Assembly (NCBI RefSeq): GCF_018687715.1
Contig: NC_056767.1
Coordinates: forward strand, 26,399,501 to 26,463,500
Origin: Carya illinoinensis
Taxonomy: Eukaryota > Streptophyta > Magnoliopsida > Fagales > Juglandaceae
DNA: 64,000 nt
Reading direction: 5' to 3'
The position numbers and the translations under genes are program-made. The notes under the pieces are model-generated. The model searched no databases and had not been told where the DNA came from. It saw only the letters and a program-made list of their open reading frames with translations. Numbering within the stretch: position 1 is the first letter of the stretch; each line of letters begins with the position of its first letter. Positions 44,701-56,297 of the stretch are shown piece after piece.

Positions 44701-45660
44701 CAAATTAAATTATTAATGTACATATAGTTAGTGCAATTGCAAAATATGAAAATTTAATTAAAAAATAATATTATATTATTATTTTGATAAATTCAATGAC
44801 TAATCCAATGTGAGGTTATGGTTAGAATGATTTTGGATTTATGGAAAACATGTAATTTTCATCAAATTTTAAAGATAGTTTTGATGAAACCAATGTAGAT
44901 GCTCTAGATGTATGCGAATGAAATTATGAGAAATTTTAAAATATCTAAACATGTCCTTAATCTTTTCTGTCATATAATTAATTAGGAAAAAGCTATTTGA
45001 ACAAGAATTCTTATCAATAAAAGTTATCGATTGTTTTTTTATTTATTTAATAGTCAAAGAATTGACTATTAGTAAATTGATTTTGTTTAAATTTTAAAAA
45101 TTGTTTAAAAATGTGTACAAAATTTTTGAAATAAAAATAAAAAATACATTTGCACTTGTCGGTACAATGTGGAGCACAATTCTCCGTCCCCTAGCATTGT
45201 CCAATTAATTATAATTAATGTTATACCTTTTACACTTATTCTTTTTTTTTAATATAACTTATTAAAAAATAATTTAGATTAAATGTATATTATCAATTTT
45301 ACATAGAATAATTATTATCTCTTTTATTAAGATAAGTCTTAGTTTAATTCCTAACTTTTACCAAATCATACTGAAGACCCTTAATTTAGTTGTTATAAAT
45401 TTTTACAAAAATTTTATGTGTAGTTATTTTTGCTTATTCTTTTTGCACTCTATTAATGTAATTTGTTATATCATTTTTTTAATATAAAATAACTATTTTA
45501 GCCAATTATATCAGTGGATTACGTAAAAATGACTGTATGTAGCAGAACTCAAATTTTTATGGGACCATACTAGTTTCAAAGTCTAGGGATGGCAATTTCT
45601 TTCCAAGTTTAGATAATGTCAAGTTAAATTTATGTTATGTGTAATTCAATCTAAATGTGG
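44701..45660. other. AT-rich intergenic stretch between LINE and Gypsy element
   Basis: No coding potential seen. Mostly A/T-rich sequence with scattered short repeats. The last five bases, TGTGG (45656-45660), are one copy of the Gypsy target duplication. Confidence 0.6.
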
Positions 45661-47028
45661 TGATGAGTGTGCGAAAGTGCACTCTATATACCCTATTATT
45701 GGACTAAAATGCTAAAATGTGAATAGAAATCATAGGAATTAATATATATTCTTAAATTGAATTTCTATTTATGTTGGGATACTCCTAAACAGTTTTTTTT
45801 ATGTCTAATTTCAGAGTTTATAAAAGAGCAAGTCAAGCCCAGTCAAATTCAAAGGAGGACATTCATAGGGTTTGAGAGCAATTTGGAAGAAAAGAAAAGG
45901 AAAAAAATCACAAAATGAAACCACAAGAAGTCCAAGTCCGAAATTCGCTAGGAGACAGTCTGGACATACTTTAGTGTTTTGACCGTATCTTTTTACTCAT
46001 AAATCGGATTGATACAATTCTTGATGCATTGGAAAGATATATTAAAGGGCTATAAGTTTGTCTCTAATAAGGATTTCCAAATTCAAACTCCTGAAGGCTG
46101 TACGTGGCTGCCAAGATAAGTCCTAAAATTTAGGCGATTTTTTTATGCGGAAATCAAGAGGACATTAGGGTTTCTTTCTTACCCTATATAAGCATATCAT
46201 TAGCACGAAATGGAGGAGAGGAAGAGGCACAAGAGGCAGATCTGAAGAGAGGAGAAAATCACTTCCATGGCCATCGTTCGCTTCAGTTTTCTCTGGAGAT
46301 TTTTGTTGTCCATTATATTTATGGGTAACTAAATTCTCAAGTAGGGTTAGGGATGAACTTGCACATTAGATGGTATTTTTAATTTATTTTTAATTCATGT
46401 ATTTGATCTTCAATTGCTAAAACTCTTTTATTTTATCATTGTCAATTCATCGTTAATGTTTTCTTCTCCGAATAATCATAGAATTTATTCTGTTTATGGA
46501 TTCAGTCATGCTTTTTCTATTGAATGGATTAGTTCTTTGATTATGTTTGGATCAGTTATTTATCAATATTGATTTAATTTTTTGCTGCAATATCGCTCCT
46601 TGAGTATATTGTCGTCATTGGATTTTCTTAATAGGGGTAGTAATTTACGTTTTTTTGAAAGTGGTGAATACTTTTTCAAAGGGTTACATTTGATTTAAGT
46701 CTGGTTTATAAATCTATACCTTCCGATTGGGAATTTCAAGAATTGAGTTCCTAATTGAGTTATCCAATGAATTAAGAATAATTAAAATACCAGATTTGTG
46801 GAAGGGATTCCCGACGCTCTACTGTTCGTCAAATTTGAGTACTTTTTCCGTTAATCACTTTGCTTCACTTTAATTTACATTTAAAATTAATCTTTGTTCT
46901 CTATTACTTATTTAATATTTTTTCTTTAGTTTCTTTGTTCCTGTTGCTATTCTTTTAATTTGTTTCCCTGTGGAATTGACACCCCAAAGCTGTGCTACAA
47001 CTACCGCGTTATTCTTTGGGCGTAATCA
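45661..47028 (+). repeat. Gypsy 5' LTR
   Basis: Begins TGATGAGTGTGCGAAAGTGC and ends TTTGGGCGTAATCA. It has a promoter-like CCCTATATAAGC at about 46182-46193. Confidence 0.93.
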
Positions 47029-47033
47029 AATTT

Positions 47034-47054
47034 TGGCGTTGTTGCCGCGGAGAC
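47034..47054 (+). other. Gypsy primer-binding site
   Basis: TGGCGTTGTTGCCGCGGAGA, five bases after the LTR, resembles TGGCGCCGTTGCCGGGGA, the complement of the tRNA-Asp 3' end, with a few mismatches. Confidence 0.75.
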
Positions 47055-47200
47055 GGTAGAAGAATTGTGAGATAGTTTTTCTTTTCACTAGTTTGTAAAG
47101 GCGGTAACTTCGTTCTCTATTTTAACTTGCTGCATTTTTTTTATTAGTTTATATTTCTTTTTGTAGTTTTTTTTTAGTGTTGCGTTGTTCTCTACCTTGC

Positions 47201-50005
47201 ATGCACAGGTATAGAGACGCCTTTGGTCGGTTTGCTTGTAGACCTGAGTTAGAGTCTGAGTTTAACTTTTCTGATCATTTGTTTGAAAATTCTTCTAATT
47301 CTGAGAAAATGAGTGAACATGAAGAGCAACCCACTAGGACCCTTCAGGATTACCTCCACCCTACACGCACAGCCATACCATCATGCATCATGTTTCCAGC
47401 TAATATTCGCCAATTGGATTTTAAAACAGGAATGATACAGTTACTCCCTACTTTTCATGGCTTGGAAAATGAAAATCCATATGTGCACATTAGGGAGTTT
47501 GAGGAAGTAGTTGCAACTTTTCATAGTCAAAATGCAACTGATGACATTGTGAGATTTAAGTTCTTTCGTTTCTCTTTGAAGGATAGAGCTAAGAGTTGGC
47601 TATACTCTTTGAGACCACGATCTATTGGGTCATGGAATGAGATGACAAAGGTCTTCTTTAATAAATACTTTCCCCAACATAAGACCAATGCTTTAAAAAG
47701 GCAAATCTCCACCTTTGTACAAAAGGACAGTGAGACTTTGTATCAGTCTTGGGAGAGATTTAAGGAGCTATTGAGTATGTGTCCTCACCATGGGTATGAG
47801 AATTGGCGCTTAGTGAGCTATTTTTATGAGGGACTTACACCTAGAGAGCGTCAATTTGTGGAGATGATGTGTAATGGTGAGTTCTTCCAGAAAGATCCTG
47901 ATGAGGCCATAGAATACCTCAATGAGCTTGCTGAAAAAGCTCACACTTGGACTGGACCTAGTGCTACTGAGAGCACAAATAGGTCACGACCTGCAGGAAA
48001 CCTAAATGGTGGTGGAATTTACCATCTCAGAGAAGAAGATAACCTAAAGGCTAAGGTTGAGATGCTCACTAGGGAGCTAGAGGCGTTGAAGACTAAGGAC
48101 TTAAAGCCAACACACGTGGCTAATCATGCAGAGTCTTTTGGACGATGTTTTGTGTGTGGTGGGGTAGATCACCTTGCCCAAGAGTGTCCCACATTTGCTG
48201 AGATGAGAGGGATGTATGAGGAACAATGTAATGCCTTAGGTATGTATATGAAGCCTGTTGCACCTTTCTCTGATACCTACAATCCTGGGTGGCGTAATCA
48301 CCCCAATTTTAGCTGGAAGTCTGAAAACCAGCCGCCTGCACAACCCCCTAGATCATATCCTGCACCATATCATGCACCTTCATCTTCTAGGAGTCCTTTA
48401 GAAGACACTTTGCATGCTTTTATTGAGGCACAGAGTAAAACTAATCAAAAGTTTGAATCTTTGATTATGCAGGTTGTTGAAGAAAACAAAGAGATAAAGG
48501 GTCATATATCCAAGATAATGAGCTCCTTGAGTGTGAATGAGCGTGACAAGTTTCCTTCTCAAGCTCAATCCGCACCCCAAGGTCAGCATATGGCACAAAA
48601 AAATTTAAAAGAAGTCAATACCATTATGACAAGAAGTGGTAAGTCCTTACACATCCCAACAACTGATAAGCAAGAGGATGTTGAAGAGGAACAAAGCAAT
48701 GATAGCACCGAGTTCCCCAAGGATGCCGAGGTAATCAAGAGTCCAGTTAAGGTACTATTTCCTCAGGCTTTAAAATCTGGTATGTGAACTTTGGATCCTA
48801 GTAATGAAATCTTGGAGAACCTCAGGCAGGTAAAGATTAACCTTCCTCTTTTGCATGTTATTAAACAAGTTCCCACTTATGCAAAAGTTCTTAAAGATTT
48901 GTGTACAGTTAAGAGGAAGCACCATGTTAAGAAGACAGCATTTCTGACAGAGCAAGTTAGTGCTCTAATTGAGCAGCGAATTCCTCCTAAGTACAAGGAT
49001 CCTGGTTGTCCAACCATTGCATGTAATATTGGAAATCATGAGTTTGGGCAAGTCTTGCTAGATGTAGGAGCTAGTGTTAATTTGATGCCTTATTCCATTT
49101 ATTTGTAGCTTGGTTTGAGTGAAATTAAGCCTACTTCTGTCGTGCTTCAGTTGGCTGATCGTTCAATTAAGAAACCGAGGGGGATAGTTGAGGATGTTTT
49201 GATCCAAATTGACAAGTTTTATTATCCTGTTGATTTCTTAATTTTGGACACTCAATCAGTTGTTAAGTCTAACTCTAAAGTTCCTCTCATATTAGGTAGA
49301 CATTTCCTTGCTACGGCTAATGCACTTATAAATTGTAGGAATGGGTTGATGAAGTTATCTTTTGGAAACATGACCATGGAGGTCAACATTTTCCATATTA
49401 AGAAGCAGCCAACAGATGACGAGTGCCACCAAACGTATATGATTGATGCACTCATAGACAAGGGAGTTCACACAACTCATGATTTTGATCCCCTTGAATA
49501 TTCCCTTGTGAATTCTGAGCTTAATACATCTGTTAGTGATTCATCTGATGTTATTGATATTTGTGCTGTTTTTGATGAAACTCAGGATTATGGCACACAG
49601 GTTTGGCAACAGAAATTTGAGGAGTTGCCTAAGAAATGTGGAAAACAGATTCCTGTAAGTATGAAAGCACCAAGAGTTAAATTGAAATCTTTGCCTAAGT
49701 CTAAAGTCTATAAGGTTAAAATGAAAGCGTTTCATGATAAAAATATTCTTAGGAAGAGGTTTAAACCTAATGACCGAATATGCTTATATGATTTTGGATC
49801 TCACAAGCACAAAGGAAAACTTTGGTTTAGGTGCACTGACCCATTTCTAGTGAAAAATATTTTTGTAAATGGGGTGGTAGAAATAGAGGATCCTAAGGAT
49901 GGTCGGATCTTTAAAGTAAATGGTTAACGCCTTAAAATATTAATTGATAGGCAAGTTCCGGAAGTGGAAGACATTCCACTTGTGGATCCAGTCTATCAAC
50001 CTTGA
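47201..50005 (+). pseudogene. Gypsy gag-protease fused to the integrase C-terminus, with three in-frame stops
   Basis: One frame of 935 codons runs from ATG 47201 to TGA 50003-50005. Gag (about residues 30-270) includes WLYSLRPRSIGSWNEMTKVF and FYEGLTPRERQFVEMM; a zinc knuckle CFVCGGVDHLAQEC follows (48148-48189). Protease lies at 49000-49400 (VLLDVGASVNLMPYSIYL, LILGRHFLATANALI); DVGAS keeps the catalytic Asp but has Val where Leu or Ser/Thr is common. At about 49690-49710 the frame passes directly from SLP to KSKVYKVKMKAFHDK, then RFKPNDRICLYDF and KGKLWFRCTDPFLVK, which are the integrase C-terminal end. Reverse transcriptase, RNase H and the integrase core are absent. Stops: TGA 48785-48787, TAG 49106-49108, TAA 49925-49927; each could arise from a C-to-T change. 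Confidence 0.85.
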
Positions 50006-50266
50006 CCACACCACCAAGGTATGTGTTTCTTTATTTATTTTGTTTTGCTTTGTTTTGTTTTTATTTTTTCTTATTTTCTTTCTTTTCCTTTTTGTTTGCT
50101 GTTGGTTTCTTTGTTTTTGATTGCAGGATAGTTTCATTTCGTCATTTCAGATTACCATCTTTGGTGTTTAGGGAGCTACCCACGTCACTCATCAGGTGTA
50201 TTCTACCATTTTCAGTTACTCCCCATTCAATTTTGATTATTAAACATTGAAGACAATGTTTCATTT

Positions 50267-50280
50267 AAGTTGGGGGGTGG
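50267..50280 (+). other. Internal copy of the Gypsy purine tract
   Basis: AAGTTGGGGGGTGG here repeats the tract that precedes the 3' LTR (AAGTTGGGGGGTG, 51716-51728), 1.45 kb upstream of it. It could serve as a second plus-strand primer. Confidence 0.6.
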
Positions 50281-51715
50281 TGGTGCAAATTCAGTTTTTA
50301 AAATGCTTGTTGGAACTCTGTGGCATATTTTCATGTGTCAATTTTTTTTTTAATTTGCATCACACGTGCATCATTTTCACATGTGTACTCATTCTCATTC
50401 ATAGTCATCTTCGTGAATTCACCAAACCCACCAGATCATTTTTTGTTGAAACATTCACAGAATCCTTAATGCACTTATCCAAGTTTTGTGGTAAGATGGT
50501 GGTTTGACACATGTAGCTAGAGAACTCTTTTGCTTAAGTTTTCATATGAGTTTGGAGAGGATTGAGAGCATACAAATGCAGTAAATTGTGATAAGCGTTC
50601 ATTGATATGTTGAATTGGGCACTTCTTTTGAGAATATCATTACATGGTTTGAGGTACAATGGTGGATATACTTGGGATATGACGAAGGTCAACTTAGGAT
50701 TAACGTTTGAGCCTTTCAAGCTATCCTTTCCATCATAGACCCCTAGTAGCCAACTTTGAGCCAATAAAACACTTGTAGCTTTTTCTTTTCATATGCCCAT
50801 ATCATCCATGCCTCTCCACATTGGAGTATAACCTATACACAGATTTTCTTACCCTTTTTACTTCCAAGTGTATACTAGGTGTGAAATTTGAATTTTCTTT
50901 CTTTAATTTTATCATTTTCAATTAAAAAAAAAAAAGAGAAGAAGAAGACGACGGAAAAAAAGAGAAGAGTACAAGTTGCAAAGTGTTCAATTGAGTGAGT
51001 TCAAAAAAAAAAAAAAGAAGTTGGTAGAGATGGAAAGAATACAAAAGTGGCATGTGTTTGTCCATCAAATTGTTGAAAAAAAAAGGAAGAAGAAGGAAAA
51101 GCATTATTATTTGATGATCTGAAAAGTTGGAGAGTATATCAAGTGAGAAGTGTGGTCTATTAAGATATTTAATAAAATTCCCTTTGTATGTACTTGGAAG
51201 TTTTTGAATCCCTTTCATCCTTTTTTTTTATATAACCCCAAAACCAAGCCACATTACAACCTTTTGTGTTGACCATTCTAATCCTAAGTAAGTTGTTGGA
51301 AAGACTGGTGGAAGTCTCATTTGTTAGTGTTCCTATCATAAGATCAATGTTTCCTTGTTGCTTGTACATAATTGCCTAATTTTCCATGAGAGTGTGTATA
51401 CACCCATTGTCAACTCCATAGAGAGAGCCCTTACACAAAACACTATTATACCCGTGAGTTATGGAGTTGAACCTTTTGCTTAAAATGTTCTTGATGTTAT
51501 ATGTATCAAGGTTAGTGGTACGATAGTTATGGCTTGGAGAACACACACACACTCTGTGGATTGCTATAGGTGGATTGATCTTGATGGGTTATTGGATTCC
51601 TTAGATTGTTTTGATATGTGAATCTGGAAAGTATGACTTGATGGCCTTTATATGTGATTTTCTTTGGTCTCTTTCATTGTTTTGACATGAAAATTGCTAG
51701 GGACTAGCAATGAGT
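50281..51715 (+). other. Non-coding 3' region of the Gypsy element
   Basis: About 1.4 kb between the internal and the terminal purine tracts. It is A/T-rich with several A runs (50923-51080), and I see no ORF of known type. Long non-coding 3' regions are known in several plant Gypsy lineages. Confidence 0.6.
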
Positions 51716-51728
51716 AAGTTGGGGGGTG
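51716..51728 (+). other. Gypsy polypurine tract
   Basis: AAGTTGGGGGGTG lies directly before the 3' LTR start at 51729. Confidence 0.8.
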
Positions 51729-53096
51729 TGATGAGTGTGTGAAAGTGCACTCTATATACCCTATTATTGGACTAAAATGCTAAAATGTGAATAGAAATCA
51801 TAGGAATTAATGTGTATTCTTAAATTGAATTTCTATTTACGTTGGGATACTCCTAAGCAGTTTTTTTATGTCTAATTTCAGAGTTTATAAAAGAGCAAGT
51901 CAAGCCCAGTCAAATTCAAAGGAGGACATTCATAGGGTTTGAGAGCAATTTGGAAGAAAAGAAAAAGAAAAAAAATCACAAAATGAAACCACAAGAAGTC
52001 TAAGTCCTAAATTCGCTAGGAGACAGTCTGGACATACTTTAGTGTTTTGATCGTATCTTTTTACTCATAAATCGGATTGATACAATTCTTGATGCATTGG
52101 AAAGATATCTTAAAGGGCTATAAGTTTGTCTCTAATAAGGATTTCCAAATTCAAACTCCTGAAGGCTGTACGTGGCTGCCAAGATAAGTCCTAAAATTTA
52201 GGCGATTTTTTTATGCGGAAATCAAGAGGACATTAGGGTTTCTTTCTTACCCTATATAAGCATATCATTAGCACGAAATGGAGGGGAGGAAGAGGCACAA
52301 GAGGCAGATATGAAGAGAGGAGAAAATCACTTCCATGGCCATCGTTCGCTTCAGTTTTCTCTGGAGATTTTTGTTGTCCATTGTATTTATGGGTAACTAA
52401 ATTCTCAAGTAGGGTTAGGGATGAACTTGCACATTAGATGGTATTTCTAATTTATTTTTAATTCATGTATTTAATCTTCAATTGCTAAAACTCTTTTGTT
52501 TTATCATTCTCAATTCAACGTTGATGTTTTCTTCTCCGAATAATCATAGAATTTATTCTGTTTATGGATTCAGTCATGCTTTTTCTATTGAATGGATTAG
52601 TTCTTTGATTATGTTTGGATCAATTATTTATCTATATTGATTTAGTTTTTTGCTGCAATATCGCTCCTTGAGTATATTGTCGTCATTGGATTTTCTTAAT
52701 AGGGGTAGTAATTTATGTTTTTTTAAAAGTGGTGAATGCTTTTTTAAAGGGTTACATTTGATTTAAGTCTGGTTTATAAATCTATACCTTCCGATTGGGA
52801 ATTTCGAGCATTGAGTTCCTAATTGAGTTATCCAATGAATTAAGAATAATTAAAATACCAGATTTGTGCAAGGGATTCCCGACGCTCTACTGTTCGTCAA
52901 ATTTGAGTACTTTTTCCGTTAATCACTTTGTTTCACTTTAATTTACATTTAAAATTAATTTTTGTTCTCTATTACTTATTTAATATTTTTTCTTTAGTTT
53001 CTTTGTTTCTCTTGCTATTCTTTTAATTTGTCTTCCTGTAGAATCGACACCCCAAAGCTGTGCTACAACTACCGCGTTATTCTTTGGGCGTAATCA
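51729..53096 (+). repeat. Gypsy 3' LTR
   Basis: Same length as the 5' LTR, 1,368 bp, starting TGATGAGTGTGTGAAAGTGC and ending at TAATCA (53091-53096). Confidence 0.93.
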
Positions 53097-53180
53097 TGTG
53101 GCTAATTTGGTTAATTAATTGAATTAAATTTCTCAGCCTTAATCCACCAATTATTGTATTATATTTGTATTATGTTCATA

Positions 53181-53197
53181 AATTGTAATAAAAACTA
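53181..53197 (+). repeat. Target-site duplication, left copy
   Basis: AATTGTAATAAAAACTA (17 bases), identical to 54052-54068. Confidence 0.92.
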
Positions 53198-54051
53198 CTA
53201 AAATAGTTGAAAAAGTTCCTCCCGAAGCGAACGTCGATCTCTCTCTCTAAAACCTCTCCCTTCTCTCTAAACAACAACAAACGTTATCGGCTAGAGGGGG
53301 TGGGAGCTTCGGCTCCCTCCCTCCTCCCTCCATCTCCCCGCCTCCCTCCCCCTCCACCTTCTGGTTTTGTTTTTTTCTTTTTTGTTTTCCGGCTATATAA
53401 GGGGGAATTACAGATCTGGAAGAATCCAGCGACCACCGACCAAGACGCGCACCTCCATGGAGTAGCCCAGCCACCGATCTTCAAGACCACCGAATCCGGT
53501 GCCAATCGGAGTGGAGAGTGGCCCGCACGCGCGGGTTAAAGTTTTCCGTTGTTCCGGCGCGTGGTGCTCACGCGCCACCGGGAATCCCTCTGCCGATGCC
53601 ACGAGCGGCGTTTCTGGGATCTATGAGTCGGGGACTTCCAAGACTGGCCGTTGGTTCTCTCATAGAGTGGCGCGTGTGTTGCACGCGCTACAGTACCTAC
53701 GGATTATACTGGTTTTTCGTATACAGTGTTTTCTATGTAGTTTCTTTTTATTGTCTTTTGTTTTCAATAAAAAAATCCAAAAAATTAGTCCCCACTCCGC
53801 TTGGCGGTGTTTGGTGGGGTTGGTACCCTATATCCCGCGTAGTCTGGTATAGGGATTTGGTAACTCTATCTTAGATAGAGTTGTGCTGTCTCTTAGACTT
53901 AGGTCTTTAGAGATTAGCAGTCTGGACTAGACTATGTCAACCACATTAGTGTGTTGGGAAGCTATCAACCGTTGTAACTGACTTGATGTTTAAGTCAAAT
54001 TTGTAAGTCCTCTTAAATGAATGGATGTGATCTGTTATTCAAAAAAAAAAA
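53198..54051 (+). mobile_element. Poly(A) retroposon of about 850 bp, probably LINE-mobilised, with no ORF of known type
   Basis: Flanked by a perfect 17-bp duplication (53181-53197 and 54052-54068) and ending in a run of A after CTGTTATTC (54041-54051), the hallmarks of target-primed reverse transcription. The 5' part is GC-rich and contains a hairpin GGGAGC-TTCG-GCTCCC (53302-53317) and a TATA-like CTATATAAGGGGG (about 53391-53403). The 3' end (AATGAATGGATGTGATCTGT) resembles plant L1 3' ends. No endonuclease or reverse transcriptase is present, so it may be a LINE reduced to its two untranslated ends, or a retroposed host transcript. A CGCGCGGG-rich middle (53520-53700) is unlike its AT-rich surroundings. 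Confidence 0.8.
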
Positions 54052-54068
54052 AATTGTAATAAAAACTA
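54052..54068 (+). repeat. Target-site duplication, right copy
   Basis: AATTGTAATAAAAACTA directly after the poly(A) tail. Confidence 0.92.
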
Positions 54069-55135
54069 ACAATTTTGAAGGTACCATATCCGATTTGATT
54101 TGTGTCAAAATGATTTTTATGTGAATCAACACTAACTTGACCCAATTCAATCTTAATATATATATTTTTTTGATAGAGGAGGTGAGGGATTTCGAATCTA
54201 GATTTTCTATTTGAAGAACCAGGTCATATACTATTAGGCCATTAGACTCTTGACAGCCCGCTTAATGAATTAGGTTCTCAACTCTAACTTATAATTTCGT
54301 ATGAAAAAATTAGCCCCCCTAATATTTACCTCTCCAATACATGCATGCAACTAGGAGTGTCAAAAAATATTAGAAAATTGATCGAAACGACCAAACTGGA
54401 GGTTCAGTCTAGTTTGTAACTGATCCAGTCTAGTTTTAATTTTAATATTTTGAAAATGGATTTAAACCGAACCAAACAGTATATTATAAATATATATATT
54501 TAATTTCTTATATTATATATATAAAAAAATTTATATAATTTTTTATATTATATTATATGCTAAATTGCTCAGCCCTATCCACAATTTTTGTCTTCTTCGT
54601 GTGTGTGTATATATGCATGTATTAAATAAATAAAATTATATTTGCTAACCATGTAGATAATGCATAATGATCTACACCGACTTGCAAGTTGAGGATTTCT
54701 TAAAAATTGAAACAAATAAAAAAGAAGAAGGAGTTACTAAAGCTGATGGATCAATAAAAAATATAATAGAAATTAAGAAAAGAAGAAGATAAAGAAACTT
54801 AATTTAAGGATTGACTACCATGCACACATAGGTCCGAGAATTCTGACATAATTAAGGTAAATATTGAAAATCAAATTTCTTAAAATGATAAATATAATTA
54901 TTTGGATAATAATCAAATCAAATTGATTTGATTTGATGTTATCTCTAACAATCACCGTTGCAAAGCAAAATCAACGAAGTAGATAGACCTATAAAAGAAG
55001 CAAACTTCCATATATATATGCATGCATATCACAGCTATAAGAAAAAGGACTATGTGGGGCGAAAAAAAAAAATCGTTGCAAATTAGGTTGCATATAGAGG
55101 CTAGATCATCTCTCTTGCAAATTAATCAGTAATGT
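54069..55135. other. Intergenic stretch
   Basis: AT-rich. A segment at 54350-54560 (CTAGGAGTGTCAAAAAATAT, then AACCGAACCAAACAG) has the look of a decayed MITE. No gene supported. Confidence 0.5.
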
Positions 55136-55457
55136 TCATGGCCTTTTTGATTTGTCTTCGACAGGTGATACTGGCGGAGCCTCACTCGCAATATTGGCCT
55201 CGCAACCATCATGATGATCATATACACCACCACCATTGCTTTTCATTATCCCGACTATGATATTGTTGTTCTTGCGATCTAGACAGTTGATCTGTTTCGA
55301 TTATGATACTGTATGTACAAAATAAATCAAACACAATATTTGAGAGGAAACGCATGAAGTAATTAACTAATTACAATAATACCTACCGGCAATAGGATGC
55401 ATGAAAGAGGAGAAAAACAGACGACCCTCCAAAAAGAAACCACAATGTAAGTCTCAT
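55136..55457 (-). CDS. Candidate small secreted peptide gene, two exons, uncertain 3' part
   Basis: On the minus strand the ATG at 55457 opens MRLTLWFLFGGSSVFLLFHA, a convincing signal peptide, then SYC and a donor (CCG|GTAGGT, exon end 55387). A clear acceptor (TTTGTACATACAG, exon start 55308) gives a 53-residue product ending at 55218-55220. An alternative, poorer acceptor (GAAAAG) would use the strongly coding-like frame that ends APPVSPVEDKSKRP at 55136-55138. A proline- and basic-rich C-terminus after a signal peptide recalls processed peptide hormones, but no named family matches. Low confidence: the gene may be a remnant. Confidence 0.25.
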
Positions 55458-56267
55458 GATCTCTGATCTCGATCCTTCGTGTACTCTATGTTAGAACAGC
55501 ACAAAAGCTTGAGGTCATTCCATAGGGAATAAATACATAAATATATATATATATATATACACACACACATACATACAAAAGAAAGTACAGGGAAGGAGGT
55601 AAGTGAGGAAAAAAACTTTACAACAAGAACGTAACTCTAGGGAAGTCTTGGTCTTGGCAAGACTTTTGATGTCCAAAAAAAGAAAAAAATGTATTGGCAA
55701 GAATTTTTAGAAAAAATAAAAATTAAAAAAGGATAATGTTAGATTGACTACTAAATGTGCACACCAATTATATGTACACTAGTACAAATGAGTTCTCTTT
55801 CTTTCTTTCTTTCTTTTTTTTTTTTTTTTCCTTCAATCATTTTTTAAATATCCTTAACAATTAAGAAAAATAAAAAATAAATTCACTAATAATCACTTCT
55901 TTAATAGTCATACTATCATATTTGGTGGACACATTTAATAGTCATATTATCATTTTCCTTAAAAGAAATGCTTGGTATATACAATATTATATAAATAGTT
56001 TTACATAGCTATATGGTTTATTTGGTCAACTAGATTTTAAAGTTCTTTTTATTATAAAATAGATCGGACATATTATATTAAGTAACGACACCATTGTTTT
56101 CTTATATAAACTAGATTCTTAAAATTTAGAACTTTTTATTTTTATTTTTTACTTTTTCTAACTACCAAAACGAAATTGATACCCATGACTGACCTTATAT
56201 ATAATGACCAGATGACCTTATAAAGCTAGGTTCTCCTTTTATAGATCAAGATATATATATATATATA
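55458..56267. other. AT-rich intergenic stretch before the Helitron end
   Basis: It contains (TA)n/(CA)n at 55537-55577, a (CTTT)n-like tract at 55797-55830 and a (TA)n run at 56250-56267 that abuts the Helitron 3' end. No gene seen. Confidence 0.6.
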
Positions 56268-56280
56268 CTAGTTGAGGACC

Positions 56281-56297
56281 AACGTGCGATGCACGTT
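56281..56297 (-). terminator. Helitron 3' hairpin
   Basis: AACGTGC-GAT-GCACGTT: a perfect 7-bp stem with a 3-base loop, about 10 bases from the CTAG terminus. This is the Helitron transposition terminator structure, not a transcription terminator. Confidence 0.88.

Larger units (their letters stand above)
45661..53096 (+). mobile_element. Ty3/Gypsy LTR retrotransposon with complete LTRs and internally deleted pol
   Basis: LTRs of 1,368 bp each (45661-47028 and 51729-53096) start TGATGAGTGTG and end GGGCGTAATCA. The element is flanked by the 5-bp duplication TGTGG (45656-45660, 53097-53101). LTRs differ at roughly 40 positions by eye (about 3%), so the insertion is fairly recent but not new. 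It has a tRNA-Asp-type primer-binding site, gag, protease and a purine tract, but reverse transcriptase, RNase H and most of integrase are missing. The gag and protease types resemble the non-chromovirus (Tat/Athila) plant lineages; this assignment is by recall only. Confidence 0.93.

Noticed and set aside
41699..44711. AAATTAAATT as the LINE target duplication
   Set aside because: The left copy is about 16 bases beyond the T tract and the words are simple A/T sequence likely to recur by chance.
45661..53096. Endogenous pararetrovirus or a retrovirus-like envelope gene in the Gypsy element
   Set aside because: No movement, coat or envelope-like ORF was seen; the contents are gag, protease and an integrase tail between LTRs.
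53207..53874. Overlapping ORFs of 110-118 codons as host genes
   Set aside because: They lie wholly within the poly(A) retroposon, overlap in several frames because the segment is GC-rich, and have no recognisable domain.
56281..56297. Rho-independent transcription terminator
   Set aside because: The hairpin is next to CTAG at a Helitron terminus in plant DNA; the transposition terminator role explains it.
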